Origin: Streptococcus ruminantium
Lineage (GTDB): Bacteria; Bacillota; Bacilli; Lactobacillales; Streptococcaceae
Length of the DNA: 64,000 bases
Direction: 5' to 3'
NCBI RefSeq assembly: GCF_003609975.1
Contig: NZ_AP018400.1
Span: forward strand, 942,501 to 1,006,500
The position numbers were made by a program, and so were the translations under genes. Below, piece by piece: positions 38,880 through 47,782 of this stretch. Below the pieces are notes generated by a model that did no database searches, was not told the DNA's origin, and saw only the letters and a list, made by a program, of their open reading frames with translations. The first letter of the stretch is position 1, and every line of letters begins with the position of its first letter.

Positions 38880-38992
38880 TACTCAGCAAAGTCATACCAA
38901 CTTCAGAAAATTTGCTCAAATTGCCAATGTTTATGTTGTCCCCATAGACTAATTATTAGGTGAACAGACTGAAAAAGGCATTGAATAAAAAC
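38880..38992 (+). pseudogene. Xre-type regulator tail, remnant
   Basis: One frame reads KFAQIANVYVVPID, stop, LLGEQTEKGIE, the end of a helix-turn-helix Xre domain (compare FANELNVPIDYLLG). A nonsense codon replaces the residue before LLG. No N-terminal part remains. Possibly the former antitoxin or repressor of the adjacent PIN gene, which is speculation. Confidence 0.55.
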
Positions 38993-39036
38993 AACAAACA
39001 GATTTAAAAGAATCATAATATTTTGGAGGTAAAGCG

Positions 39037-40512
39037 ATGAGCTATATTAATGGTATTACTGAAAAAGAGTTACAACATAACGATGACGTGTGTGTTGTTT
39101 TGGATACAAACTACCTTCTTGGAGCGCTGAGCTCAGTAAATCAATCAGAAAAATATTTTGATGCAATATTTAACGTTAATTTTAATATATATATACCATT
39201 TATTGTTTGGGTTGAATTCAATTACAATGTTCCGGATGTCCTAAGTAAGACTTCAAGTTTATTAGAGGGAACAAAAGAATATTTAAGTTCCTATTCAGAA
39301 AAAAAACTTTCTTCTGAAATGAGTGAAATTAAAACAAAATTCAATAATATGTTTGATAAACATATTATTGAAAAAAATATTGTTGGAAAAAGAGTTTCTG
39401 AGGATAGTAGAGCGTATTTTAACCAGCTGATTGATAATGAAGACGGTTTAGCTGAATTATTTGACCAAATTACGTCGAAGTCAAAGTCAATTTTTGATAC
39501 TTGGAAGGAAAGTTATCTTACAACAATTAATCACAAGATTGAAAATCATACTTCAAGTATGAATCTACAACTTTCAAAATTAAATAATATTATTGATAAT
39601 GGTGACTCTCGAATAATTGTAGGAGCGCAGTATGACATTGAAAAATTGGAAGAATTTGTAAACCAATGTAAAAATCGTGAAAAAATGAAATTATTCCCAG
39701 GCAATTCAGAAAAGGATTTAAATAAAGTAGGAAGTAGATTATGGGGAAACCTAGAGATTCCGAAGAAGTACGGGGATATGTTGTTATGGCTTGAATTGAT
39801 AGACTATGCTCAAAATCAGTCCAAATTTAAAGAATATATACTAGTATCTGATGATACTGAAAAAGAAGATTGGGTTAAAAAAGACACCAAAGAGCTTTAT
39901 CCAGATTTATCGATTGAATTTTTTACTAAAACGAATTCATATATTCATCATAATACTTCATTTGAATTTATTAAATCAGTGACACCTGATATTTCAGAAG
40001 ATGAATTTAAAAAGGATTATGGCTTTAATATAGAGTTAGATAGCAGTGTCTCTACTGCTAATGACTTAATTGATTTCGGTGGGATTGAAGTATCGGATGA
40101 AGTGGAAGATAATCTTTCTAAATACTTTGATTTAGAGGACATGAGTTTTAGAGATACGATTATAGTTCCAGCAAAAATAGATGGATTTAAAGGTGTTTTC
40201 CTTGAAGAAAATCGTTGGTATTCAATAAATATTAAGAATGATAGAATTCCATATTTAAAATATATTGCTGCTTACCAGAGCGCTCCTGTATCAGCAGTCA
40301 CATATGTTGCAAAAATAGACCGTATAGTTGATTCACCGTTTAAGCCAGGCAAAAAAATGGTTATATTTGAAGGTAAAGCATTGCCATTAAAACGTCCCAT
40401 ACCAATGGGAACTGATTATCTTGCTCTTCAAGGTCCAAGATATACGAACCATAGAAAACTTAATAGTTCAGCTGATACAGATGAGTTATTCAATTTTGAT
40501 GATGATATATAA
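39037..40512 (+). CDS. PIN-like domain protein (PIN_8/DUF4935-type)
   Basis: A 491-residue protein behind TTGGAGG. The N-terminal half is PIN-like: VVLDTNYLLGAL (first acid), IPFIVWVEFNYN, a long helical insert, KKYGDMLLWLELIDYA (second acids) and YILVSDDTEKEDW (late acids). This layout fits large PIN nucleases found in defence islands, expected to cut RNA using metal. Residues about 330-491 form a second domain (FRDTIIVPAKIDGF, then VAKIDRIVDSPF) that I do not recognise. No antitoxin gene is adjacent. AT-rich cargo between CBASS and oriT. A terminator follows. Confidence 0.75.
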   Translation: MSYINGITEKELQHNDDVCVVLDTNYLLGALSSVNQSEKYFDAIFNVNFNIYIPFIVWVEFNYNVPDVLSKTSSLLEGTKEYLSSYSEKKLSSEMSEIKTKFNNMFDKHIIEKNIVGKRVSEDSRAYFNQLIDNEDGLAELFDQITSKSKSIFDTWKESYLTTINHKIENHTSSMNLQLSKLNNIIDNGDSRIIVGAQYDIEKLEEFVNQCKNREKMKLFPGNSEKDLNKVGSRLWGNLEIPKKYGDMLLWLELIDYAQNQSKFKEYILVSDDTEKEDWVKKDTKELYPDLSIEFFTKTNSYIHHNTSFEFIKSVTPDISEDEFKKDYGFNIELDSSVSTANDLIDFGGIEVSDEVEDNLSKYFDLEDMSFRDTIIVPAKIDGFKGVFLEENRWYSINIKNDRIPYLKYIAAYQSAPVSAVTYVAKIDRIVDSPFKPGKKMVIFEGKALPLKRPIPMGTDYLALQGPRYTNHRKLNSSADTDELFNFDDDI

Positions 40513-40537
40513 AAACAAAAAGAAAATTATTTTTCAT

Positions 40538-40560
40538 GAGAGCTCAGGCTCTCTATTTTT
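40538..40560 (+). terminator. Intrinsic terminator after the PIN gene
   Basis: GAGAGC (40538-40543), loop TCAG, GCTCTC (40548-40553), then TATTTTT. Confidence 0.75.
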
Positions 40561-40639
40561 GTATTCTCTTCAACAATGTGATACCTTCTCCAAATCTTCC
40601 CTGCTATTCTTGTATCATTCCTAAGAAAATAAAACCTCA

Positions 40640-40840
40640 ATTTTTCACTGGGGGTTTGGGGGCGAAGCCACCAAGTTATCTTATCGTTGGCTGTCAAAAC
40701 AGAAAGGTTTTGGTCGGCTGGCGATATGATTTTTTGGGTATTGTGACCACAATGCCTGAGCTCGCAAAGACCGAACAAGGAGAGGCTGAGGTCTTTAGGA
40801 ATCGTACTGACAATGTGAGGCAGCCTTACATTGTCAGACA
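40640..40840 (+). other. Putative oriT region with nested inverted repeats
   Basis: The 350-bp gap before the relaxosome genes holds a G-rich stretch (GGGGGTTTGGGGGCGAAGCC, near 40649) and several inverted repeats: CAAAAC/GTTTTG (near 40695), AAAGACC/GGTCTTT (40766 and 40790), and a 15-bp arm pair CTGACAATGTGAGGC/GCCTTACATTGTCAG (40807-40837, one G-T mismatch, 1-nt loop). No convincing ORF is present. Position next to accessory, MobC and relaxase genes is where oriT lies in related elements. The nic site is not identified. The 15-bp palindrome could instead be an operator for the downstream gene. Confidence 0.6.
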
Positions 40841-40865
40841 AGTATCATGTTGAAAGGATAGTAGG

Positions 40866-41225
40866 ATGGGACAAGAAATTAAGTTAATCCGTAAGCAATT
40901 TAGAATCACGAGACAAGAAGAAAAACAGATAAAAGAAATGATGAGGGAACAAAAACTGGATAGTTTCTCAGAATTTCTTCGTCAAAATTTGTTGAAAAAG
41001 AATTATCAGGATAGAATTTTTGAAAGTTGGTTCTCCCTTTGGCAGTCTCAAAAGTTTGAGCAGATTAGTCAAGATGTGCATGAAGTTCTAGTTGTCGCAA
41101 GAGAAAATCACCAAGTGACTCAAGAGCACGTTTCAATCTTATTGACCTGCGTTCAAGAATTGATTGCGGAAGTCAATCAAGTACAGCCACTCAGTCGTGA
41201 GTTTCGTGAAAAATATATGAGATAG
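40866..41225 (+). CDS. Relaxosome accessory protein (ribbon-helix-helix-like)
   Basis: A 119-residue protein whose first 50 residues (KQFRITRQEEKQIKEMM, then FSEFLRQNLL) fit a ribbon-helix-helix DNA-binding pattern like MobC-type accessory proteins. The rest is a long helix. It starts 26 bp after the 15-bp palindrome and lies 9 bp before mobC, so it probably binds oriT and may regulate its own operon. The family is inferred from pattern only. Confidence 0.65.
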   Translation: MGQEIKLIRKQFRITRQEEKQIKEMMREQKLDSFSEFLRQNLLKKNYQDRIFESWFSLWQSQKFEQISQDVHEVLVVARENHQVTQEHVSILLTCVQELIAEVNQVQPLSREFREKYMR

Positions 41226-41234
41226 GAGGCTACT

Positions 41235-41600
41235 ATGGTTTATCGTTATCGTACCAATCTCAAAAAAGTATTTCTAACAGATTCAGAGTTACATCAATTG
41301 AATGAGCGAATCGACAAGAGTCACTGCCAAAATTTTTCAGTCTATGCCAGAAAAGTGTTGCTGAATCCCAATATGTCATTTATCACCATTAACACGGATA
41401 CCTATGACCAGTTAGTATTTGAATTGAGACGGATTGGAAATAATATCAATCAAATTGCGCGTGCTATTAATTACAGTCATCTTATTTCTCAAGAACAGCT
41501 GGATGTATTGCGTAAGGGGATTGGTGAGTTAGTTACAGAAGTCGAAAAAGAATTTCAAGTAAAGGTTAAAAAATTAAAGGAATTTCATGGTAGTTACTAA
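41235..41600 (+). CDS. mobC: MobC mobilisation protein
   Basis: A 121-residue protein of the bacterial MobC family: N-terminal RHH-like VFLTDSELHQLNERID, and the characteristic C-terminal LRRIGNNINQIARAIN. MobC helps the relaxase open oriT DNA. TAGGAGG precedes ATG. The end overlaps the relaxase gene by 14 bp. Confidence 0.88.
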   Translation: MVYRYRTNLKKVFLTDSELHQLNERIDKSHCQNFSVYARKVLLNPNMSFITINTDTYDQLVFELRRIGNNINQIARAINYSHLISQEQLDVLRKGIGELVTEVEKEFQVKVKKLKEFHGSY

Positions 41601-43452
41601 GCATTTTGCGACTCACGGAAAAAAATCTCGCAGACGTTTGATTAAATATATTCTCAATCGGGAAAAAACGGATAATCTGAAATTAATATCTGATTACGGA
41701 ATGAGTAATTATTTAGACTTTCCTAATTATTTAGAAATGGTAGAAATGTATAATGCTAACTTTCTCAATAACGATAAGTTATATGAGTCAAGAAATGATC
41801 GTCAAGAAATACATCAACAAACTATTCATGCACATCATCTGATTCAATCTTTTTCACCTGATGATAATTTAACACCTGAAGAAATTAATCGTATTGGTTA
41901 TGAAACTATGATGGAATTAACTGGAGGTCGATTTCGTTTCTTAGTCGCAACTCACATTGACCAATCACATATTCATAATCATATTTTAATTAATTCTATA
42001 GATCTGAACTCAGATAAAAAATTAAAATGGGATTATGCTTTAGAAAGAAACCTTCGTATGATTTCAGATAGAATTTCTAAAATGGCTGGTGCAAAAATTA
42101 TTGAACATCGGTCATCTTATAGTGACTATAAAAAATACAAGGCGTCTAGCCATAAGTTCGAATTGAAACAACGACTTTATTTTTTGATGCAGCAGTCAAA
42201 ATCGTTTGATGATTTTATAAAAAAAGCTGAGAAGTTACATATTCAGATTAATTTTAATCAAAAGCATAGTAGATTTATGATGACGGATAGGAATATGACA
42301 AAACTGATTCGTGGACGACAAATCAGTAAACGTGATTTATATGATGAAGATTTTTTTAGAACGTATTTTGCTAAAAAAGAAATTGAAAGTCGTTTAGAGT
42401 TTCTATTGAGTCATGTCAATTCTTTAGAGGAGTTGCAAAAAAAATCCCAAGAATTAAATCTTACTATCGATTTAAAACAAAAAAATGTGACCTTTACTCT
42501 TGATGAAAATGGTCAGCAAATTAGTATCAGTCATAAAAAAATAAGTAATAATAAGTTATATGATGTGAATTTTTTTCAAGATTACTTTAAAAATAAGGAA
42601 GTCGGTGATTCAGAAGGATTAGATAATTTACAGGAACAGTACGATGCTTTCCAAGAAGAACGAGGTAAGGATAAAGTATCCACTGAAGATATTGAGGAAG
42701 CCTTTGAGTCATTCAAGAAAAAGAGAGATGCTATTCATGAGTTTGAAGTGGAGCTTGCAGAACACCAAATTGAGAAGTTAGTTGATGAGGGGATTTATAT
42801 CAAGGTGTCTTTTGGTATTAAGCAGAGTGGCCTTGTTTTCATTCCCAACTATCAACTAGATATTATTGAAGAAGACAATCAGAAAAAATATAAAGTTTAT
42901 ATTCGTGAGACAACTTCATACTTTGTATATAACAAAGAATACTCGGATAAGAATCAGTATATTAAAGGGCGAACCTTGATTAGACAGCTAACCAACGATA
43001 GTCGAGCAATACCATACAGACGACCAACTTTAAAAAGTCTTCAAGAGAAGATTTCTGAAATTAATCTTATGATTGAACTGTCTAACACGAGCAAACATTA
43101 CCAAGAAATCAAAGATGAGTTTGTATTAGAAATTGCGAAACTTGATATGAAACTGGAAGAAACCCAAGAAAAAATCGCCACCTTGAATAAGATGGCGGAA
43201 GTACTTATCAATCTGAAGAGTGACGATCATGAAAGTATAAACTTAGCTAAGTATGATTTTACTAAAATGAACATGACAGAATCAGCATCTTTAGAGTATG
43301 TACAAGAAGGGGTTATCATAAAGAAAATTGAACTTAGTGAAACTTTAGATGATTATGAAGAATTGGTAAGAAAGCTGGAGACTTTTATAGGAGTTCTGAG
43401 TAGTAAGAAAAGTATTAATCGAGAATTAAAAAATAGTATAACGACTGATTAA
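41587..43452 (+). CDS. MOBP-type relaxase
   Basis: A 621-residue relaxase that nicks oriT and leads the strand into the recipient. The N-terminal relaxase domain (about 1-190) has the His triad motif in ATHIDQSHIHNHILINS, and the candidate catalytic Tyr lies in the first 40 residues (LIKYILNRE). The middle holds two similar segments (FELKQRLYFLMQQSKSFDDF and SRLEFLLSHVNSLEELQ) that look like an internal repeat. The C-terminal half is coiled coil. It follows mobC in an overlapping unit, and oriT lies just upstream. Intact. Confidence 0.88.
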   Translation: MVVTKHFATHGKKSRRRLIKYILNREKTDNLKLISDYGMSNYLDFPNYLEMVEMYNANFLNNDKLYESRNDRQEIHQQTIHAHHLIQSFSPDDNLTPEEINRIGYETMMELTGGRFRFLVATHIDQSHIHNHILINSIDLNSDKKLKWDYALERNLRMISDRISKMAGAKIIEHRSSYSDYKKYKASSHKFELKQRLYFLMQQSKSFDDFIKKAEKLHIQINFNQKHSRFMMTDRNMTKLIRGRQISKRDLYDEDFFRTYFAKKEIESRLEFLLSHVNSLEELQKKSQELNLTIDLKQKNVTFTLDENGQQISISHKKISNNKLYDVNFFQDYFKNKEVGDSEGLDNLQEQYDAFQEERGKDKVSTEDIEEAFESFKKKRDAIHEFEVELAEHQIEKLVDEGIYIKVSFGIKQSGLVFIPNYQLDIIEEDNQKKYKVYIRETTSYFVYNKEYSDKNQYIKGRTLIRQLTNDSRAIPYRRPTLKSLQEKISEINLMIELSNTSKHYQEIKDEFVLEIAKLDMKLEETQEKIATLNKMAEVLINLKSDDHESINLAKYDFTKMNMTESASLEYVQEGVIIKKIELSETLDDYEELVRKLETFIGVLSSKKSINRELKNSITTD

Positions 43453-43471
43453 AGTTTCAAGACTGAAAAAA

Positions 43472-44341
43472 TCATGAGTTATTATTCTCCAACTCATTTA
43501 AGTAACTCTCTATTTTCATAAGCATTAAAGGATTGTTATAAATCTTACATAACTCTCTTGCTTCTATATAGTAATCTTTGACTTGATTTTTGTCTAAGAA
43601 TTCTTTTCCAGAGTTTCCAACAATGATGAGTAAGGGAGCTAATTGGTAACTGGTTTGTTTCTCTTTACAAAGTTCAATAGTCTCAATAGCTTCTTGTATG
43701 GCTTCGTTATATTTTTCTTTTGATACTAAATAGTGAGCGTAGTTGTAGCGAACTCTGATATATCCAAATAAAAACTCTTGTTGATTCAGATTTTTTGACT
43801 TATATAAACTCATTAGAAGAGAGTAGTTCATTTCATAATCTTTTTCACGACCAACTAGGGAATAGAAGTTGGATAAAGTATTTAATACATTTAAATAGAT
43901 TAGAGTATTTGAAGACATTTTTGACACCATATTTTCCAAGTAAGAGATGGCCTCGTTCTGAAGATGATATTGATAGAAGTCAATAATAGATTTAATCCAA
44001 TCAAGGTACATCCTGTCTTCCAGTGTTAGAAAGGTACTTCGATCTGCCTCAATTTTATAAAGGTATTCTAGATCATCATAATTTCTATCGTCTAATAGAC
44101 GAGAAGATAAATGTTTAAAATTAGAGAGGTTAGAATTAACTTCAATTTGTTCATTGAAAAAGTAATCTAATGTTACTTCCAGTCGTTGAGAGAGCTTAAA
44201 TAAAATGTCGGCAGAGGGAATAAAATGTCCTCTCTCAATCTTACTAATCTGACTTTGTTCGCAAATTCCTTCCGCAAGGGTTTGTTGGGAGAGCCCTAGT
44301 TCTTTTCTTTTAGTTCTGAATTTTTCAGCAAGCATATTCAT
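43472..44341 (-). CDS. Rgg/PlcR-like transcriptional regulator with HTH and TPR-like domain
   Basis: A 289-residue minus-strand protein. The Xre-type HTH reads RTKRKELGLSQQTLAEGI, then QSQISKIERGHFIP. The rest is all-helical, TPR-like, as in peptide-binding RRNPP regulators (Rgg, PlcR). Alternative start two codons in (MLAEKF). It is divergent from a lanthipeptide remnant 190 bp away, suggesting it once controlled that cluster. No short peptide pheromone gene was found next to it. It ends 20 bp from the convergent relaxase gene. Confidence 0.75.
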   Translation of the reverse strand: MNMLAEKFRTKRKELGLSQQTLAEGICEQSQISKIERGHFIPSADILFKLSQRLEVTLDYFFNEQIEVNSNLSNFKHLSSRLLDDRNYDDLEYLYKIEADRSTFLTLEDRMYLDWIKSIIDFYQYHLQNEAISYLENMVSKMSSNTLIYLNVLNTLSNFYSLVGREKDYEMNYSLLMSLYKSKNLNQQEFLFGYIRVRYNYAHYLVSKEKYNEAIQEAIETIELCKEKQTSYQLAPLLIIVGNSGKEFLDKNQVKDYYIEARELCKIYNNPLMLMKIESYLNELENNNS

Positions 44342-44530
44342 AAAAAATAATAATCCTTTCTAATCACTTAGATTTATTATAGAGTTTTTAATTCAAATTA
44401 GCAAGTATATGGTTGTTTTAATTCTTTTGGGTAATAATTTTTAAAAAAAGGTTTAAGAAGAATAAAATGGATTGACTGATAGTTATAAAAGTGCTAAAAT
44501 AATTTCGAAAAATAGGAAAGGGGGTGTTAT

Positions 44531-45012
44531 ATGAAGAAAAATCACGGAATTAATAAACTAATGGCACTCATGTTATTAGGTTTACTTATGGTATTGGCTG
44601 AAATGGCGAGAAAATTGAACAAGAAGATAGACTTGTTTGAGCTTGCAAAATATTTTATTGAAGTTAACGAATATGATGATTGCTTAGAAATTGATTTATC
44701 TGTATGTCATGGTGCAGCTGGCATAGTCCAATCATTACTATTTGTATATGCAACACTGACTGATAGACGTTTTTAGAATTAGCCAACTTCTGGGAAAAGT
44801 CCTTTAGAATTGCTAAAAAATGGGTATTATACTGGGAAGAATCTAGAGATTATTGTTAGGATACTTTTAGGTTGGTCAGGTATTATTGATACTGCTATTT
44901 TATTAAGAAATTATAACAAAGACGAGAAGTCTTATATACCTTAAATCTAAGCTCAAAAGATTATCAGAAAGAATTATTTAACAGCAACATGAATTCTTAT
45001 GGGAAGTACAGC
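44531..45012 (+). pseudogene. LanC-like lanthionine cyclase remnant
   Basis: Ribosome site GGGGG precedes ATG 44531. The first 81 codons contain DLSVCHGAAGIVQSLL, the Cys-His zinc motif of LanC cyclases. The frame then breaks near 44775. Out-of-frame pieces ELANFWEK and ILLGWSGIIDTAILLRNYNK, then YTLNLSSKDY, match the following LanC segments. Upstream parts of a LanM or LanC are absent, so this is a 3' fragment with a new start. Non-functional. Confidence 0.7.
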
Positions 45013-45850
45013 ATGAAGATTAATAATATAGTAAAATTATGGGAACTTAGCTATTCTGAAGGATATAAATTTGAACTAAGAAAGGTGAAATTGTTGGTTT
45101 AGTAGGTAGAAATGGTGTCGGTAAAAGTACCTTGATGAAAATTTTGTACAAAATAATAGACCTGATTTGGAGAAAACGAGAACTGACAATGTTGGGTATT
45201 TGATTGAAGAACCGAAATTGTTTTTATCTAAAACTGGTTTAGAAAATTTAAAGTATCTGTCAACACTATATGGAATAGATTTTAACCAAGAAAAATTTGG
45301 ACACTTTATCCAAATCTTAGATCTAACGCAATCAATTAATAAGAAGGTAAAAACATATTCATTAGGTACTAAACAAAAGTTAGCTCTACTTTTAACACTT
45401 GTTACAGGACCCGATTTTTTAATTTTAGATGAACCGACAAATGGATTGGATGTTGAAACTTCTCAGAAGGTTTTTGAATTATTACAGCATTTAGCATCAT
45501 GCGAAAATGTAGGAATTTTAATATCAAGTCATCAGTTAGAAGACATTGGAGAAATTTGTAATAGAGTTCTTTTTTTGGAAAATAGCTTATTAACATCGCA
45601 AATACTTGGAAAAGATAGTCATACTTCATTGATTGATATCGTTTTTCAGTCAAATATTGATTTAGAAATTTTTACTACTATGCAAGCACTTGGAGAAATC
45701 GTCCAACAAGATGGTTTAAAAATTACCTTATCAGGAGTGATTCAAAGCAGTGAATTATTCCAATTTTTCAATGAGCATTCTATTAAAGTAGTAGACTTTG
45801 AAACAAAAAAAGAAACACTTAAAGATATCTATTTGAAGCGCTCAAAATAA
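45013..45850 (+). pseudogene. ABC transporter ATPase (bacteriocin immunity type), frameshifted
   Basis: ATG 45013 starts MKINNIVKLWELSYSEGY. Loss of one A near 45084 shifts the Walker A (GLVGRNGVGKSTLMKIL) out of frame, and a second shift lies near 45155. The rest is open from 45167: signature TYSLGTKQKLALLLTL, Walker B FLILDEPTNGLD, H-loop SSHQ. A 279-residue ATPase of the NatA/lantibiotic-protection type is expected. The partner permease follows. The open 3' part lacks Walker A and cannot hydrolyse ATP. Confidence 0.8.
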
Positions 45851-45866
45851 AGAAAGGTTGAATGTT

Positions 45867-46595
45867 ATGACATTAAATAAATTAAACTTTCTAAAAGAAA
45901 GTATAAGAGAATTATATTCATCAGGATCAATATATCTTGGAGAATTAATCTCATTTCTACCACCAATACTGGTCACCCTATTTATTCTAAATAACCCAGG
46001 AACCTCTTTTGGTATAAAGCATGTATCAAATTTTTATGCTATGATGGGGATGCTAATGGCAGTCATCCATGCCAATCGAATTATTAACAGGGATTTTTCT
46101 CATAATACAATTAGTCTGTTTTTTAACCGACAACAAAATCGCATTAATTATGTGGCTTCAAATGTTCTATATGCCATTGCAGTTGCTTTAATTTATGCAT
46201 TAAATGGTCTCCTGTTGCTGCTTATAGTAAGTAAGCTAGGGGTTCCAGGAGAAATAGAAATTCATTTTTTGGCAGCATTTATAGGCAACACGGTTTTATT
46301 GGTTCTGTTTTATTTTCTCTTATCTAATATTTTCTATTTGTATAAATTCAGAAGTGGATTCGTTTTTGGGATTTTAGCAGGTTTATTGCTCTTTGTGCCG
46401 AATATTTTGAATACAATTCTGAATAATACAAGCTATGATTTTCTTATTAAAATTATAGAAATTTTACCTTTTTATTCGTTGCCAGTTTTTGTAGCGTCAA
46501 ATATAATGTCTGTAAGCCAGTACGTTGTGGTAATAATAACAACCACTTTACTGTATGGATTGACTCTAAAAAAAAGTATGGGGTATTCATTCTAG
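45867..46595 (+). CDS. ABC-2-type permease of the damaged immunity transporter
   Basis: A 242-residue membrane protein with six hydrophobic segments (for example VALIYALNGLLLLLIVSKL). Start ATG 45867 sits 9 bp after AGAAAGG; an upstream TTG at 45858 is an alternative. It pairs with the ATPase before it, 16 bp apart. Such two-part exporters protect producers from their lantibiotic. Intact itself, but without a working ATPase it should be idle. A strong terminator follows. Confidence 0.8.
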   Translation: MTLNKLNFLKESIRELYSSGSIYLGELISFLPPILVTLFILNNPGTSFGIKHVSNFYAMMGMLMAVIHANRIINRDFSHNTISLFFNRQQNRINYVASNVLYAIAVALIYALNGLLLLLIVSKLGVPGEIEIHFLAAFIGNTVLLVLFYFLLSNIFYLYKFRSGFVFGILAGLLLFVPNILNTILNNTSYDFLIKIIEILPFYSLPVFVASNIMSVSQYVVVIITTTLLYGLTLKKSMGYSF

Positions 46596-46631
46596 CTGGT
46601 CTAGTAATGCGGTATTCATTAAAAATTTATA

Positions 46632-46665
46632 GCAGCAAGTTTTTTTAAGAGCTTGCTGTTTTTTT
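46632..46665 (+). terminator. Intrinsic terminator after the permease
   Basis: CAGCAAG (46633-46639), 12-nt loop, CTTGCTG (46652-46658), T7. Confidence 0.85.
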
Positions 46666-46812
46666 GTTACAACTATTTTTTTGGAACAAGAGCACCATAT
46701 TTTCACTCTTATAGTGACGAGAAATCCTCGATCTGAAAAAGAGAGAAGTATTAATGGTTGAGATAAGGAGTCCTCCTTTCATGATTAATAGAATTCATAA
46801 AAGGAGGATTAA

Positions 46813-47217
46813 ATGAAATATTATATTCATGTTAGAGGTGAAAAAATCCCTGTAACTGAAATAGTTTATAAAAGCTATTGGCAATTGGTCAATCACGAAA
46901 AATATCTGAGTAGAAAGGATAGAAAATTTGGTTTGTTACCATTCTCTTCTTTTGAAGTAGATGGATTACCTTTAGATAATATCCTAATAGATACTTCTAT
47001 TGATATTGAACGTTTAATAGAAGCCAACATCCTTATTGAACAATTAAACGATGCTCTATTAAGTTTATCTGACAAGGAATTTGAGATAATCAATGATCTA
47101 TATTTTAGAGACAAAACAATTAGGGAAGTTGCGATTGAACAAGGTATGTCTACGACTAGCCTCTTTCGAATAAGAAATACTATCTTGAATAAATTACGGA
47201 AATTTTTCGAAAATTAG
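46813..47217 (+). CDS. Sigma-70 region 4-like ICE regulator
   Basis: A 134-residue protein behind AAAGGAGG. The C-terminal half (LSDKEFEIINDLYFRDKTIREVAIEQGMSTT is read as LSDKEFEIINDLYF and IREVAIEQGMSTT) is a sigma region 4 helix-turn-helix, as in small regulators of Tn916-like modules. The N-terminal half has no clear domain. It lies before the excision-integration genes, so it may control them. Confidence 0.75.
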   Translation: MKYYIHVRGEKIPVTEIVYKSYWQLVNHEKYLSRKDRKFGLLPFSSFEVDGLPLDNILIDTSIDIERLIEANILIEQLNDALLSLSDKEFEIINDLYFRDKTIREVAIEQGMSTTSLFRIRNTILNKLRKFFEN

Positions 47218-47225
47218 CGGAACAG

Positions 47226-47277
47226 GAGACTGAAATTTTCACTCTTAGAAGTGAGAGATAATTTTAGTCTCTTTTTG
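47226..47277 (+). terminator. Nested hairpin terminator between sigma-like and excision genes
   Basis: GAGACTGAAATT pairs with AATTTTAGTCTC around an inner CACT/AGTG hairpin, ending in TTTTT. The 250 bp that follow, up to the DUF3173 gene, hold TTTGACAACTGAATAAACCG, common upstream of excision genes in Tn916-like elements, and no other clear gene. Confidence 0.7.
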
Positions 47278-47531
47278 CTCTTTGACAACTGAATAAACCG
47301 AGGTGGGACTTTCTTATTTGTCGAGCAATTTAGTGAGATACGCCGTGATAGGAGCGAAAATTATTAGCTATAAAATAGAGTGGTTCTCTATCTGCCATGA
47401 CCACAAATAAGGACAATGATACTTCTGAACGTTCAGGCTGCCAACGTAAAAGGACAGCGGGTGAGATGCCCATGAATGATTTAACCAATCATACCCACGG
47501 AGGAAATAATTTTTTTGACAGGAGTGGAGGT

Positions 47532-47780
47532 ATGAAAACAGTAACATATAAAAACTTGATGAATATTGGTTTTCCTGAACATACGGCAAGAAACATCATT
47601 AGAGAAGCAAAAAGAATAGCAGTAAAAAAGTTTGAAGAAGCTCGCAAAGTTGACCATAATGCGGTACAATTAAGTAAATCGCCCTTTGACAATAGAAGAC
47701 TTGGTATTGCTCCTAAAGATATAGTAGAAGAGTTAATCGGAATTTCACTCTCTGAAGACAATTTAGAAAGTGAGAATTAA
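47532..47780 (+). CDS. DUF3173 protein, excisionase-like partner of the integrase
   Basis: An 82-residue protein from ATG 47532, with GGAGTGGAGG 2 bp before the start region. It contains LMNIGFPEHTARNIIREAKR, the conserved DUF3173 helix, and ends 2 bp before the integrase. DUF3173 proteins accompany tyrosine integrases of ICEs and probably aid excision. The frame is open another 45 codons upstream (from 47397), but that part is low-conservation-looking and the internal ribosome site is far better, so the short form is preferred. Confidence 0.75.
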   Translation: MKTVTYKNLMNIGFPEHTARNIIREAKRIAVKKFEEARKVDHNAVQLSKSPFDNRRLGIAPKDIVEELIGISLSEDNLESEN

Positions 47781-47782
47781 AG

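Noticed and set aside
40536..40853. A 105-codon frame upstream of the relaxosome genes, and its antisense
   Set aside because: Both run through terminator and palindromes of the oriT-like region, lack ribosome sites and show no protein features.
44531..44776. An intact small membrane protein gene
   Set aside because: The CHGAAG motif and out-of-frame continuation show it is a LanC fragment with a fortuitous start.
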